Below are positions 19,609 through 27,357 of a stretch of DNA of 28,242 nucleotides, one piece after another; position 1 is the first letter of the stretch, and every line of letters starts with the position of its first letter. Below the pieces are notes generated by a model that was not told the DNA's origin, did no database searches, and was given only the letters and a program-made list of their open reading frames with translations. This stretch comes from an uncultured Lachnospiraceae bacterium (GTDB lineage: Bacteria; Bacillota; Clostridia; Lachnospirales; Lachnospiraceae): contig CAJTRK010000035.1 of assembly GCA_910578475.1 (NCBI GenBank), positions 1 through 28,242 of the forward strand, written 5' to 3'. A program made the translations under genes and the position numbers.

Positions 19609-21783
19609 ATGGTATCGGCTTATTTGGAAAAGATATTTCTGAATATACTGTCGTTGTCATTGTCCGGCGCACTGACCGGCGCATTGATTCTCGTGATTCA
19701 TCCGCTGACGGAGCGTTTTTTCTCCAAAAGATGGAATTACTATATTTGTTTCGTTGTTATGATAAGGCTTTTACTGCCGGTACAATTTACCGATTTCATG
19801 CCGGGCGGTATCAGGCTCGATATCAATGGCCTGGGGCGCTCTGAACAGGTATACGCGGAAGAAGAACGGTTCGAGGACGAAAATGCGGTGGAAAGCACAG
19901 ATGAATCCGGAAACGGAAATGCGGCGGAAAGCATGGACGAATCCGGAAGCGGAAATGCGGCGGAAAGCATGGACGAATCCGGAAGCGGAAATGCGGCGGA
20001 AGGCATGGGCGAATCCGGAGCCGGAAAAGCATTGGAAAGCACAGGCGAATCCGTAACAAATATTTTACTTTGGGGCGGCGGGATAATCTGGCTGGCCGGC
20101 GCGGCTGCCGTGTTGTTTGGCAAAATGTGGAGTTACCGCCGTTTTATGCTTTTGATTCGAAAAGACGCATGCCGGGTTGCAGACAGACATATTGCGGTTC
20201 TCACACAGAGTATGGTGGCAAGGTTACATATGCGGAAAATGCCGCCCGTATATCAGAGCGCGGCGATAAGCGGTCCCGTTACAGTCGGGTTGTGGAAACC
20301 TGTCGTCGTTCTGCCGGAAGCAGGACTGCGGAACCGGCAGGGAGAGGATTTCATGACACAGTATCAGCTGATATTGCACCATGAGCTTGTGCATGTGGCG
20401 CGGAGAGATTTATGGTTCAAATGGATATATCAGTTGCTGCTTTGTATACACTGGTTTAATCCGGTCTTGTATTTGATTGACCGAAAAATGAATATGGATT
20501 GTGAACTTTCCTGTGATGAGGCCATACTTGGCATGCTGACGCAGCAGGGAAGGAGGATGTATGGAAACGTGCTTCTGGATATTGCGGAACAAAACGCTGC
20601 GGATATGAAAAGCGTCCTGACGACGACTTTTATAACAGGAAATTCCGAGTTGAAAAGGAGGCTGCAAAACGTGCTTACTTTCAAAAAAAATTCGATGGCA
20701 AAAATACTGATGTCCTTATGTGTGATGGCGGGAATGATGTTCCTGACCGCATGCGGCAGCGTGTATCTGTCCGGTGGCGATTTATGGGAAGATGCTTATG
20801 ATGATGAAACTTTTTCGGAGGGTGATTTTTTCAATAACGGATGGAACAGTTTCTTTGGTGTCGATAAAGAAGGAGAGGCATACCTTGCCTATGATGATGC
20901 GGGACTGCTGGCCGGAGCTGATGTAAGCGACAAGTGGCAGGCATATAATTATTCCGGCGGCGGTGATGGCGTATCCATTTCCCGTTTTGAGCTGAACGGA
21001 ACGGAGACGATTCGAATTATTTATGCGGAGGAAGAAAGAGATATTGAGGTAACTTCCGAGTTCGATTTGAAAAAAGGCAGATTCAAACTTGTACACATTG
21101 CGCCGGACGGTTCCGTGTCGGTCATTAACGATACCGGAGAAAAGAACAGTAAGATGGTCACTTTGCAGGCAGGACGAAATGTGATTAAGATTGCAGGGCA
21201 GACGTCAGCGTTAAAAAATGTGGAAATCAGTTTTTCCGGATTAAAGGAAAGATATTTTGCACATATTTATTATTCGGAAACAGATGAGTATGCGGGACAG
21301 ATAATGGAGAAGGTGCAAAACGGAACTGTGGAGAAGGATAAGTTTCTGGAATGCCTCTATTATATGGATGAAGAAGTTATCAGTGAAGCATTTGCCGGAC
21401 TTTTAAAGCAGGGAACGAGTTTCAGTGACGATGAGCTTATCGATATTTTCATTTATTCGGATGGAAAGCGTTCCGGAGACTATCTGATAGAAGCTATTGA
21501 AAACAGGCTGACGGAGCCGCTTTCCGTTGAAGGGATTTATGCCCTTTGCCCTTATTTGGAGGAGGAAACGACGGCAGCGCTGATTAAGGCGCTGCCGGAA
21601 GAAGATGTTTATGAGGGCTTTCTGGAATGTATGCCTTACCTGAGCGAAAAAAAGCGGGAGGAATGCCTGCTTGCCTATATCGAAGCGGGCGGAAAACTGT
21701 CCCGAGAGCAATTTGACGATATCGAAATGTATCTGAGCCGGAGCGCTATCGAAAAATTGAGCGAAAAGCTGGTTGAGGATTAA
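19609..21783 (+). CDS. BlaR1/MecR1-like M56-family membrane metalloprotease with a novel C-terminal sensor region
   Basis: The 724-residue protein is the probable signal transducer for the adjacent repressor. Membrane segments are visible near residues 10-31, 43-61, 151-171, 269-290 and 363-383. The zinc protease motif is His258-Glu-Leu-Val-His262, with a third acidic ligand expected in CELSCDEAIL (298-307). The loop between segments 2 and 3 carries four 12-residue acidic repeats (98-145). After the last segment come about 340 residues: a beta-rich part (about 420-550) and a helical, Glu-rich part (570-724). There is no penicillin-binding domain: the SxxK, YGN and KTG set is missing. The stimulus is therefore probably not a beta-lactam. 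The start abuts the repressor stop, and the stop overlaps the convergent M15 gene. Confidence 0.88.
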   Translation: MVSAYLEKIFLNILSLSLSGALTGALILVIHPLTERFFSKRWNYYICFVVMIRLLLPVQFTDFMPGGIRLDINGLGRSEQVYAEEERFEDENAVESTDESGNGNAAESMDESGSGNAAESMDESGSGNAAEGMGESGAGKALESTGESVTNILLWGGGIIWLAGAAAVLFGKMWSYRRFMLLIRKDACRVADRHIAVLTQSMVARLHMRKMPPVYQSAAISGPVTVGLWKPVVVLPEAGLRNRQGEDFMTQYQLILHHELVHVARRDLWFKWIYQLLLCIHWFNPVLYLIDRKMNMDCELSCDEAILGMLTQQGRRMYGNVLLDIAEQNAADMKSVLTTTFITGNSELKRRLQNVLTFKKNSMAKILMSLCVMAGMMFLTACGSVYLSGGDLWEDAYDDETFSEGDFFNNGWNSFFGVDKEGEAYLAYDDAGLLAGADVSDKWQAYNYSGGGDGVSISRFELNGTETIRIIYAEEERDIEVTSEFDLKKGRFKLVHIAPDGSVSVINDTGEKNSKMVTLQAGRNVIKIAGQTSALKNVEISFSGLKERYFAHIYYSETDEYAGQIMEKVQNGTVEKDKFLECLYYMDEEVISEAFAGLLKQGTSFSDDELIDIFIYSDGKRSGDYLIEAIENRLTEPLSVEGIYALCPYLEEETTAALIKALPEEDVYEGFLECMPYLSEKKREECLLAYIEAGGKLSREQFDDIEMYLSRSAIEKLSEKLVED
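19900..20043 (+). repeat. Four tandem 36-bp repeats inside the BlaR1-like gene
   Basis: Four in-frame 36-bp units encode DESGNGNAAESM, DESGSGNAAESM, DESGSGNAAEGM and GESGAGKALEST, preceded by a partial diverged unit and followed by GES. The middle copies are almost identical in DNA, which suggests recent slippage and possible length variation between strains. In BlaR1 topology this loop is outside the cell (inference). Confidence 0.95.
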
Positions 21784-22772
21784 TTCAACACTTTTTGAAA
21801 ATGCTGATAATCTTTGCAGGAATTCCAATTACCGCCCCAGGTAAAGCCGTGTTCCGTAAAAAGTTTATAGCATAAATCGGATTCGTCTATTTTATAAGGA
21901 AACTCTTTGGAGCGGTCAACATAGACCTCGCTGCCCGGCGGGGAAATATAGGTCTGACCGCTTCCGTCTTTGTTAAAGACGACATATGGATTATAAAAGG
22001 GGTTAATGTCAATCGCGCATCCGAGCGCGTGTTTGGACAGGCTGGTTGTTCCGTCCACGACGCGGTAATTAAAACAGGAAGTGTTATTGTCGGTTATTGA
22101 GGCCGTATCATCGGCCTGATATTCGTCTACCAGCCTGATTTTTTCAATCTGATATTCGTTCAGATATAATTCGTGAAAAATCTCCATCAGGTCATCTGCA
22201 ATGCCTTGATTGCATATGAGTTCACCGGTCTGTACTTCTCCGTTAAAATCATAATAACGCACGGAAAGATATCGCAGGTCGTCATAAGAAACGGCGGGAA
22301 CCGTACCGTCTTCCAGTATATTGGAGACGGGTACAGCGGAAGATAATGCCTCCGATGCGGCGACCGGATAGGAAATGCCGGTAATCCTTGCTTTGATTTC
22401 CTCATTCAGCGGTTCATAATAGAATCCGTCCGCAAAGACCGTTCGTCCGGCAGGATGATTTTGTGTCATAGTATTGTTTTCTCCATCGGTTTCTTCTTTG
22501 CTAACATCTATATGAGCGTTTTCTTCTTTGTATGCCGTGGCATCTTCCTGAAGTTTTTGAATTTTGGCAAATACTATTTCCATAGCAGTTCCGGTTTCGG
22601 GGATTTTTTCTTCTGCGGCGGCAGCCTTGTTCTTATTGACATAATCGACAATTGATTCGGAATTGGCAAAAGTGCGTGCAAGAAAGCTGCATACGATAAT
22701 CAGGACGCCCAGAAAAAGAAGCGGTTTCAGAAGCCGGTCAGTAAATTGCTTGTTAATTTGTGTATTTTTCAT
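21780..22772 (-). CDS. M15-family peptidase (D-Ala-D-Ala carboxypeptidase / CwlK-like), membrane-anchored
   Basis: The 330-residue protein is probably a cell-wall peptidase acting outside the membrane. It has one N-terminal hydrophobic segment (about 16-33), a charged linker, and a C-terminal M15 domain. The zinc site is His248 and Asp255 (SKHALGCAIDINP) and His324 in DYQHF, with Asp321 as the likely catalytic base. GFTWGGNWNSCKDYQHF is typical of the M15_4/CwlK type, which cleaves peptide cross-bridges or D-Ala ends. The stop codon overlaps the stop of the convergent BlaR1-like gene by 3 bases, with no terminator between. The substrate is not certain. The ATG at 22772 is preceded by GGAAAGGA. 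Confidence 0.85.
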   Translation of the reverse strand: MKNTQINKQFTDRLLKPLLFLGVLIIVCSFLARTFANSESIVDYVNKNKAAAAEEKIPETGTAMEIVFAKIQKLQEDATAYKEENAHIDVSKEETDGENNTMTQNHPAGRTVFADGFYYEPLNEEIKARITGISYPVAASEALSSAVPVSNILEDGTVPAVSYDDLRYLSVRYYDFNGEVQTGELICNQGIADDLMEIFHELYLNEYQIEKIRLVDEYQADDTASITDNNTSCFNYRVVDGTTSLSKHALGCAIDINPFYNPYVVFNKDGSGQTYISPPGSEVYVDRSKEFPYKIDESDLCYKLFTEHGFTWGGNWNSCKDYQHFQKVLN

Positions 22773-23043
22773 GCTAAGGAGTCCTTTCCGGTAAAGTATT
22801 CATGATATAGTGTACCACAAAGTACATAAATAATAAATGCCGGTTGTCTTGTGCGTTTTTGCTGCACTGTCGCTCGCAACGGTGAATAAGACGCCAAAGT
22901 ACGGCGTCAGAATTGACAATAAATCTCAAAACTGGTAAAATGACAGAAAATTTGCATTACGTTAGAGGAAGGACCGTCTGGTCTGTGAAAGTCTGTATCC
23001 GGCGGGAATGAACTCATTGATTATGGAAAGGGCATGTGCATAG
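22773..23043. other. Divergent region between the M15 peptidase and the membrane protein
   Basis: This 271-nt space holds no gene. It contains a plus-strand promoter (22913-22941) and a hairpin GACGCC (22890-22895) / GGCGTC (22903-22908) with loop AAAGTAC, which matches the loop sequence of the ribosomal element copy 3. A small dyad TGTAC/GTACA (22811-22826) lies where the minus-strand promoter should be, but I could not assign -35 and -10 boxes on that strand with confidence. Confidence 0.5.
22913..22941 (+). promoter_or_regulatory. Sigma-A promoter of the GT-C-like gene
   Basis: TTGACA (22913-22918, perfect) and TAAAAT (22936-22941) are 17 nt apart, with TG one base upstream of the -10. 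Transcription would start near 22948, leaving a leader of about 95 nt. A GACGCC/GGCGTC hairpin ends 4 nt before the -35 box. Confidence 0.85.
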
Positions 23044-24618
23044 ATGGGCATAGAAGTGGAAGCTGCGGCAAAGAGAGAAAAATGGATGACGATACTGTTG
23101 ACGATAGGGATAGCAGTATTTTTGCTGATGATTGTCATTACGAATATTTTTCATTTTAACTTTCGTATGAATTCAGATACGGCGGCGGACGCCATTTATG
23201 CGAAACTGGTCTGGGACACCAAACAGATTATCCCGGACAGATGGTATATTGCGACGGAAACACAGATTATCTGTACACCGAACCTGGCGGCTCTTTTTTA
23301 TGGGCTGACCCGGAACATGGTATTATCCGAAGGAATGGCATGCTGTGTCATGACGGCGCTGATTCTGCTAAGTGTGCTTTATTTTGGCAGGCTGCTTCAC
23401 TTTCAGAAAAGAGAGCGGCTGTTATTTGCTTTTTTATGCCTGATGCTTCCGGCGGACTATATTCTTCTGGAGTTGTCTTATCTGTTCGCCGCATATTATG
23501 CGGTACATGTGATTGCCTTATTTTTTACGTTGGGTGTGTATCTGGTTGGGCTTCGTGATAAGTCCCTTAAATGGGTAAAGATGGCAGCCGGCGTTTTGTT
23601 TGCGCTTCTTCTTGGAATGCAGGGAGCAAGGGGCGTTCTTGTGATATACGGGCCGTTGTTCGGCATGATGGTTATTTATAACCTGTATCGTATGTATTGT
23701 GGACAAAAGAAAGATAAGAGCGAGGTCATCATCAGTCTGTGGACAGTGGTGTTATTGGTTATCAGCTTCCTCGGCATGCTTTTTCCCCGTTCTGTCGGGC
23801 AGGAATTATCCAGAAATATCAGGAACGGATTCCACAAGTTATGGTCCGTAGTCCTTCCGGATATGGTAAGAGCGATAGGATTCGATGATGCACAGCCTGT
23901 GCTTGTACGGATATGCACGCTGCTGCTTTTCCTGACCACAATCTTCTGGCTTGTTGATGTTTTGTATCGGATGTGCAGAAAAGAAACGCTCAAAACAGAG
24001 GAGTGGGGGGGGCTTATTTTGCTCAGTTCTCCGGTTGTATCGGCATTGATTGTGGCCTTTACGACCGTAGAAAGCACGAAAAGATACTGTTTTCTGTTCA
24101 CCTATGCGATGGCATTCGTGACAATTCTGTTTTGCAGGAGAATCAAACAGGGCAAAAGACTGCAGTATGGATTGCGTCTGGGCGTCGGCATCATTATTAC
24201 AATACTGGCAATAGAGCGTCTGCTTCATATTTATGTTCCCGTGCTGAAAACGGAGGAACCGCCGCAGAGCGAATCCTACGAGGTGGTTCGTTTTCTGGAA
24301 GAAAATAATTTTCCAATTTCCTATTCGACATTTGAAAATGCCAATATGATGACGGTTCTGGCCAATGGAAAGGTAAGAGTAGCGGCGGTTGCGACCGTGG
24401 AAAATATGGATGCCTGCAAATGGGTGAGCAGTATGGACTGGTATGCGCCGGCAATTCCTTATGAAACAAGGACGGCTTATATTATTCCGGAAGCGGAAAT
24501 GGAAAATTTTGAGGGATTTCTGGCGCTTCATGAGAAGGATGTGCAGCTCGAAACACAAATCGGCAGATTTTATATATACAGTTCCGATTATAATTTTTCC
24601 TGTCTGGAAATCGAGTAG
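23044..24618 (+). CDS. Polytopic membrane protein, probable GT-C-type glycosyltransferase
   Basis: The 524-residue protein has a short cytosolic N-terminus, a first hydrophobic segment (about 15-37), then an extracellular loop with NSDTAADAIYAK (Asp45), which resembles the acidic loop motif of GT-C enzymes that use lipid-phosphate sugars. About ten more hydrophobic segments follow up to residue 400, then a soluble C-terminal domain of about 115 residues with many aromatic residues. No family signature is complete, so glycosyltransfer is inference. It has its own strong promoter and a hairpin (CCATTCCG/CGGAAATGG) after its stop. Its neighbour is a cell-wall peptidase gene, in keeping with an envelope role. 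Confidence 0.5.
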   Translation: MGIEVEAAAKREKWMTILLTIGIAVFLLMIVITNIFHFNFRMNSDTAADAIYAKLVWDTKQIIPDRWYIATETQIICTPNLAALFYGLTRNMVLSEGMACCVMTALILLSVLYFGRLLHFQKRERLLFAFLCLMLPADYILLELSYLFAAYYAVHVIALFFTLGVYLVGLRDKSLKWVKMAAGVLFALLLGMQGARGVLVIYGPLFGMMVIYNLYRMYCGQKKDKSEVIISLWTVVLLVISFLGMLFPRSVGQELSRNIRNGFHKLWSVVLPDMVRAIGFDDAQPVLVRICTLLLFLTTIFWLVDVLYRMCRKETLKTEEWGGLILLSSPVVSALIVAFTTVESTKRYCFLFTYAMAFVTILFCRRIKQGKRLQYGLRLGVGIIITILAIERLLHIYVPVLKTEEPPQSESYEVVRFLEENNFPISYSTFENANMMTVLANGKVRVAAVATVENMDACKWVSSMDWYAPAIPYETRTAYIIPEAEMENFEGFLALHEKDVQLETQIGRFYIYSSDYNFSCLEIE

Positions 24619-24619
24619 A

Positions 24620-24646
24620 CCCATTCCGTTTTTGTTGCGGAAATGG
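24620..24646 (+). terminator. Hairpin after the GT-C-like gene, weak terminator candidate
   Basis: CCATTCCG (24621-24628) pairs with CGGAAATGG (24638-24646), with one bulged A and a T-rich loop. A poor T-stretch follows (CTTGTAAATT), so termination would be inefficient at best. Confidence 0.35.
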
Positions 24647-24647
24647 C

Positions 24648-24676
24648 TTGTAAATTATCATATTATTTAGTACAAT
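24648..24676 (+). promoter_or_regulatory. Promoter of the ecfA1-ecfA2-ecfT operon
   Basis: TTGTAA (24648-24653) and TACAAT (24671-24676) are 17 nt apart. The predicted start near 24683 leaves about 40 nt before ecfA1. This gives the transporter genes a transcript independent of the preceding membrane-protein gene. Confidence 0.75.
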
Positions 24677-24722
24677 AGGTGTCGGCCCCGATTGTAAACT
24701 GATTTGAGGAATGGGATAACAA

Positions 24723-25598
24723 ATGGGAATCATTAAGACGGAAAAATTAGTATTTGAATATATCAGACGCGATGAAGAAGGCAATGTGGAAGGAATTACC
24801 CGTGCCGTTGACGAAGTGGATATAGATGTCAGGCAGGGAGATTTTGTTGCGATTCTGGGGCATAACGGCTCAGGAAAGTCCACGTTGGCAAAACATATCA
24901 ATGCGATACTTTATCCGACGGAAGGCACGGTCTGGGTGGACGGCATGGATACGTCACAGGAGAAGAATCTGTGGGACGTGCGGCAGAGCGCGGGCATGGT
25001 GTTTCAGAATCCGGACAACCAGATTATCGGCCAGGTGGTCGAAGAAGATGTGGGTTTTGGGCCGGAGAATATGGGCGTTCCGACGGAAGAAATATGGGCA
25101 AGAGTGGAAGAAAGTCTGAAAGCCGTTGGGATGTATGAGTACCGGAAACATTCTCCGAACAAACTTTCCGGCGGGCAGAAGCAGCGCGTATCGATTGCAG
25201 GCGTCATCGCCATGCACCCCAAATGTATTATTCTGGATGAGCCGACGGCGATGCTGGACCCGAACGGGCGTAAGGAAGTGGTGCGCGCGGTGCGGGCGTT
25301 GAATATGGCGGAAGGAATTACGGTTGTTCTGATTACGCATTATATGGAAGAAATTATTCATGCGGATAAGGTTTTTGTGATGGACCAGGGAAAAATCGCC
25401 ATGCAGGGCACACCGCGGGAAATTTTTTCCAATGTGGAAAAATTACAGGAGCTGCGTCTGGATGTGCCGCAGGTAACGCTGCTTGCTCATGAACTGCAGA
25501 AAAAAGGACTGGACATCCCGGATGGGATTCTGACAACGGAAGAATTAGTCGGACATTTGGGGAGAGTTTATAAGAAGGACGTGGAAAAATGCCTTTGA
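24723..25598 (+). CDS. ecfA1: Energy-coupling factor transporter ATPase EcfA1
   Basis: EcfA1 is one of two ATPases powering ECF-type uptake of vitamins or metal ions through shared substrate-binding S components encoded elsewhere. The 291-residue protein has Walker A GHNGSGKST (46-54), the Q-loop Gln95 in FQNPDNQIIG, the signature LSGGQ (148-152), Walker B ending LDEP (171-174) and the switch His206. The ATG at 24723 has a weak ribosome binding site (GAGGAATGGG). The gene overlaps ecfA2 by 10 nt. Which vitamin is moved cannot be seen because no S component is in the window. Confidence 0.95.
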   Translation: MGIIKTEKLVFEYIRRDEEGNVEGITRAVDEVDIDVRQGDFVAILGHNGSGKSTLAKHINAILYPTEGTVWVDGMDTSQEKNLWDVRQSAGMVFQNPDNQIIGQVVEEDVGFGPENMGVPTEEIWARVEESLKAVGMYEYRKHSPNKLSGGQKQRVSIAGVIAMHPKCIILDEPTAMLDPNGRKEVVRAVRALNMAEGITVVLITHYMEEIIHADKVFVMDQGKIAMQGTPREIFSNVEKLQELRLDVPQVTLLAHELQKKGLDIPDGILTTEELVGHLGRVYKKDVEKCL

Positions 25599-26434
25599 TT
25601 TTGGACCATGTAAATTATGTATACGGCGGGGATACGGAACTGGCAGTACATGCTTTAAGGGATGTGAACCTCGTCATACCGGACGGGCAGTTTATCGGCC
25701 TGATTGGCCATACCGGTTCGGGTAAGTCAACGCTTGTACAGCATCTGAACGGCCTGATAAAGCCGACCGGCGGCGCCATTTATTTTAACGGTGAAGATAT
25801 CCATGATTCGGATTATGATAAAAAGAAGCTCCGGAGCAAGGTGGGCCTCGTCTTTCAGTACCCGGAGCATCAGCTTTTTGAAATTGATGTATTCAGCGAT
25901 GTCTGTTTTGGTCCGAAAAATCTCGGACTGCCCAAGAAAGAGGTGGAGCTGCGCGCTTACGCGGCTTTAAAACAGGTCGGTCTGGAAGATGAATTTTTTT
26001 ACCAGTCGCCTTTCGACTTATCCGGCGGGCAGAAACGTCGCGTCGCAATCGCAGGCGTTCTGGCAATGAAGCCCGACATTCTGATTCTGGACGAACCGAC
26101 GGCAGGACTCGACCCCAAGGGGAGAGATGAAATACTGGACCAGATAGCCGGTCTGCATCAGGAAATGGGCATTACGGTCATTCTCGTGTCTCACAGCATG
26201 GAGGATGTTGCTAAATATGTTGAGCGCATTATTGTTATGAATAAGGGAAGCGTGCTTTATGATGATGTACCGAAGGAAGTGTTCCGGCATTATAAGGAAC
26301 TGGAACAGGTCGGACTGGCCGCGCCCCAGGTTACCTATATCATGCAGGCGCTTCGTGAAAAGGGCATACCGGTTCATACGGATGTCACAACGATTTCCGA
26401 GGCGCGGGATGAAATTCTGCAGATTTTGAAGTAA
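25589..26434 (+). CDS. ecfA2: Energy-coupling factor transporter ATPase EcfA2
   Basis: EcfA2 pairs with EcfA1 as a heterodimer on the membrane protein EcfT. The 281-residue product has Walker A GHTGSGKST (40-48), Q-loop Gln90 in FQYPEHQLFE, LSGGQ (144-148), LDEP (167-170) and His202. The FQYPEHQLF form versus FQNPDNQII of EcfA1 is the usual difference between the two subunits. Its start lies inside ecfA1 (10-nt overlap), so the two are probably made in equal amounts by coupled translation. Confidence 0.95.
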   Translation: MPLILDHVNYVYGGDTELAVHALRDVNLVIPDGQFIGLIGHTGSGKSTLVQHLNGLIKPTGGAIYFNGEDIHDSDYDKKKLRSKVGLVFQYPEHQLFEIDVFSDVCFGPKNLGLPKKEVELRAYAALKQVGLEDEFFYQSPFDLSGGQKRRVAIAGVLAMKPDILILDEPTAGLDPKGRDEILDQIAGLHQEMGITVILVSHSMEDVAKYVERIIVMNKGSVLYDDVPKEVFRHYKELEQVGLAAPQVTYIMQALREKGIPVHTDVTTISEARDEILQILK

Positions 26435-26456
26435 ACGGATAGGAGCAAAGAGAAAT

Positions 26457-27269
26457 ATGTTACGCGATATTACATTAGGCCAGTATTATCAGGCGGATTC
26501 CGTCATTCATAAACTGGACCCGCGGGTAAAACTGATAGCGACAATCATCTTTATTATCTCTCTTTTTCTGGTTCAGAACATGGCGGGGTATATGATAGCG
26601 GCGGTTTTTCTGGCATGTGCCATTAAGTTGTCGAAAGTGCCGTTCCGTTTTATGGTAAAGGGCATGCGGGCAATTGTTTTTCTGCTGCTGCTCACGGTTG
26701 TCTTTAATCTCTTTCTGACGCCGGGGGAGGCGCTTGTTTCGGTCTGGAAACTGACAATCACGAAAGAAGGTCTGCGGACCGCTGTTTTCATGGCAATCAG
26801 ACTGACCTTTCTGATTATCGGCTCTTCGGTGATGACGCTGACGACGACCCCCAATAACCTGACGGACGGGATGGAAAAACTTATGGGGCCGCTGAAAATC
26901 CTGAAAGTGCCGGTTCATGAGGTGGCAATGATGATGTCCATTGCCCTTCGTTTCATTCCTGTTTTGTTAGAAGAGACGGATAAAATTATGAAAGCCCAGA
27001 TTGCGAGAGGAGCGGACTTTGAGAGCGGAAACCTGATAAAGAAAGCCAAAAGCCTTGTGCCGCTGCTTGTGCCGCTTTTTATTTCGGCATTCAGAAGGGC
27101 AAACGACCTTGCGATGGCGATGGAAGCAAGATGCTATCGCGGCGGAGAAAACAGAACGAAGATGAAACCCCTGCAATATAAAAGAAGAGACTGCATTGCT
27201 TATTTGACGCTTGCCTGCTATCTGGCGGTCTGCATCGGTGCAAATATCTTCATTCACTTACCTTTTTGA
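26457..27269 (+). CDS. ecfT: Energy-coupling factor transporter transmembrane protein EcfT
   Basis: EcfT is the membrane scaffold linking the two ATPases to exchangeable S components. The 270-residue protein has the N-terminal LGQYYQADSVIHKLDPRVKL motif, several hydrophobic segments, and the two coupling motifs: ARG in QIARGADF (183-185) and the second as ARC in MEARCYRGG (224-226). It follows ecfA2 by 22 nt, with TAGGAGC as ribosome binding site. A last hydrophobic segment lies at the extreme C-terminus. Confidence 0.95.
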   Translation: MLRDITLGQYYQADSVIHKLDPRVKLIATIIFIISLFLVQNMAGYMIAAVFLACAIKLSKVPFRFMVKGMRAIVFLLLLTVVFNLFLTPGEALVSVWKLTITKEGLRTAVFMAIRLTFLIIGSSVMTLTTTPNNLTDGMEKLMGPLKILKVPVHEVAMMMSIALRFIPVLLEETDKIMKAQIARGADFESGNLIKKAKSLVPLLVPLFISAFRRANDLAMAMEARCYRGGENRTKMKPLQYKRRDCIAYLTLACYLAVCIGANIFIHLPF

Positions 27270-27357
27270 GAGAAAATCTTTCAACCTTCCAGACATGCCG
27301 CCTGCGGCGGCACAAACAATTCATGCGGGCATGTTCGCCTGATTCATGGAGGCAAAA
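27270..27357 (+). other. ecfT-truA gap with two short hairpins
   Basis: TGCCGCC/GGCGGCA with loop TGC (about 27296-27312) is followed by CATGC/GCATG (about 27322-27333). No T-run follows and no promoter is evident, so truA is probably read from the ecf transcript. Confidence 0.5.

Noticed and set aside
19823..20123. Several long frames on both strands within the BlaR1-like repeats
   Set aside because: Repetitive DNA keeps all frames open; the sensor gene explains the region.
21208..21222. SALK in the BlaR1-like sensor region as a penicillin-binding SxxK motif
   Set aside because: It lies in a beta-rich segment with no YGN or KTG partners at suitable distances; a chance match.
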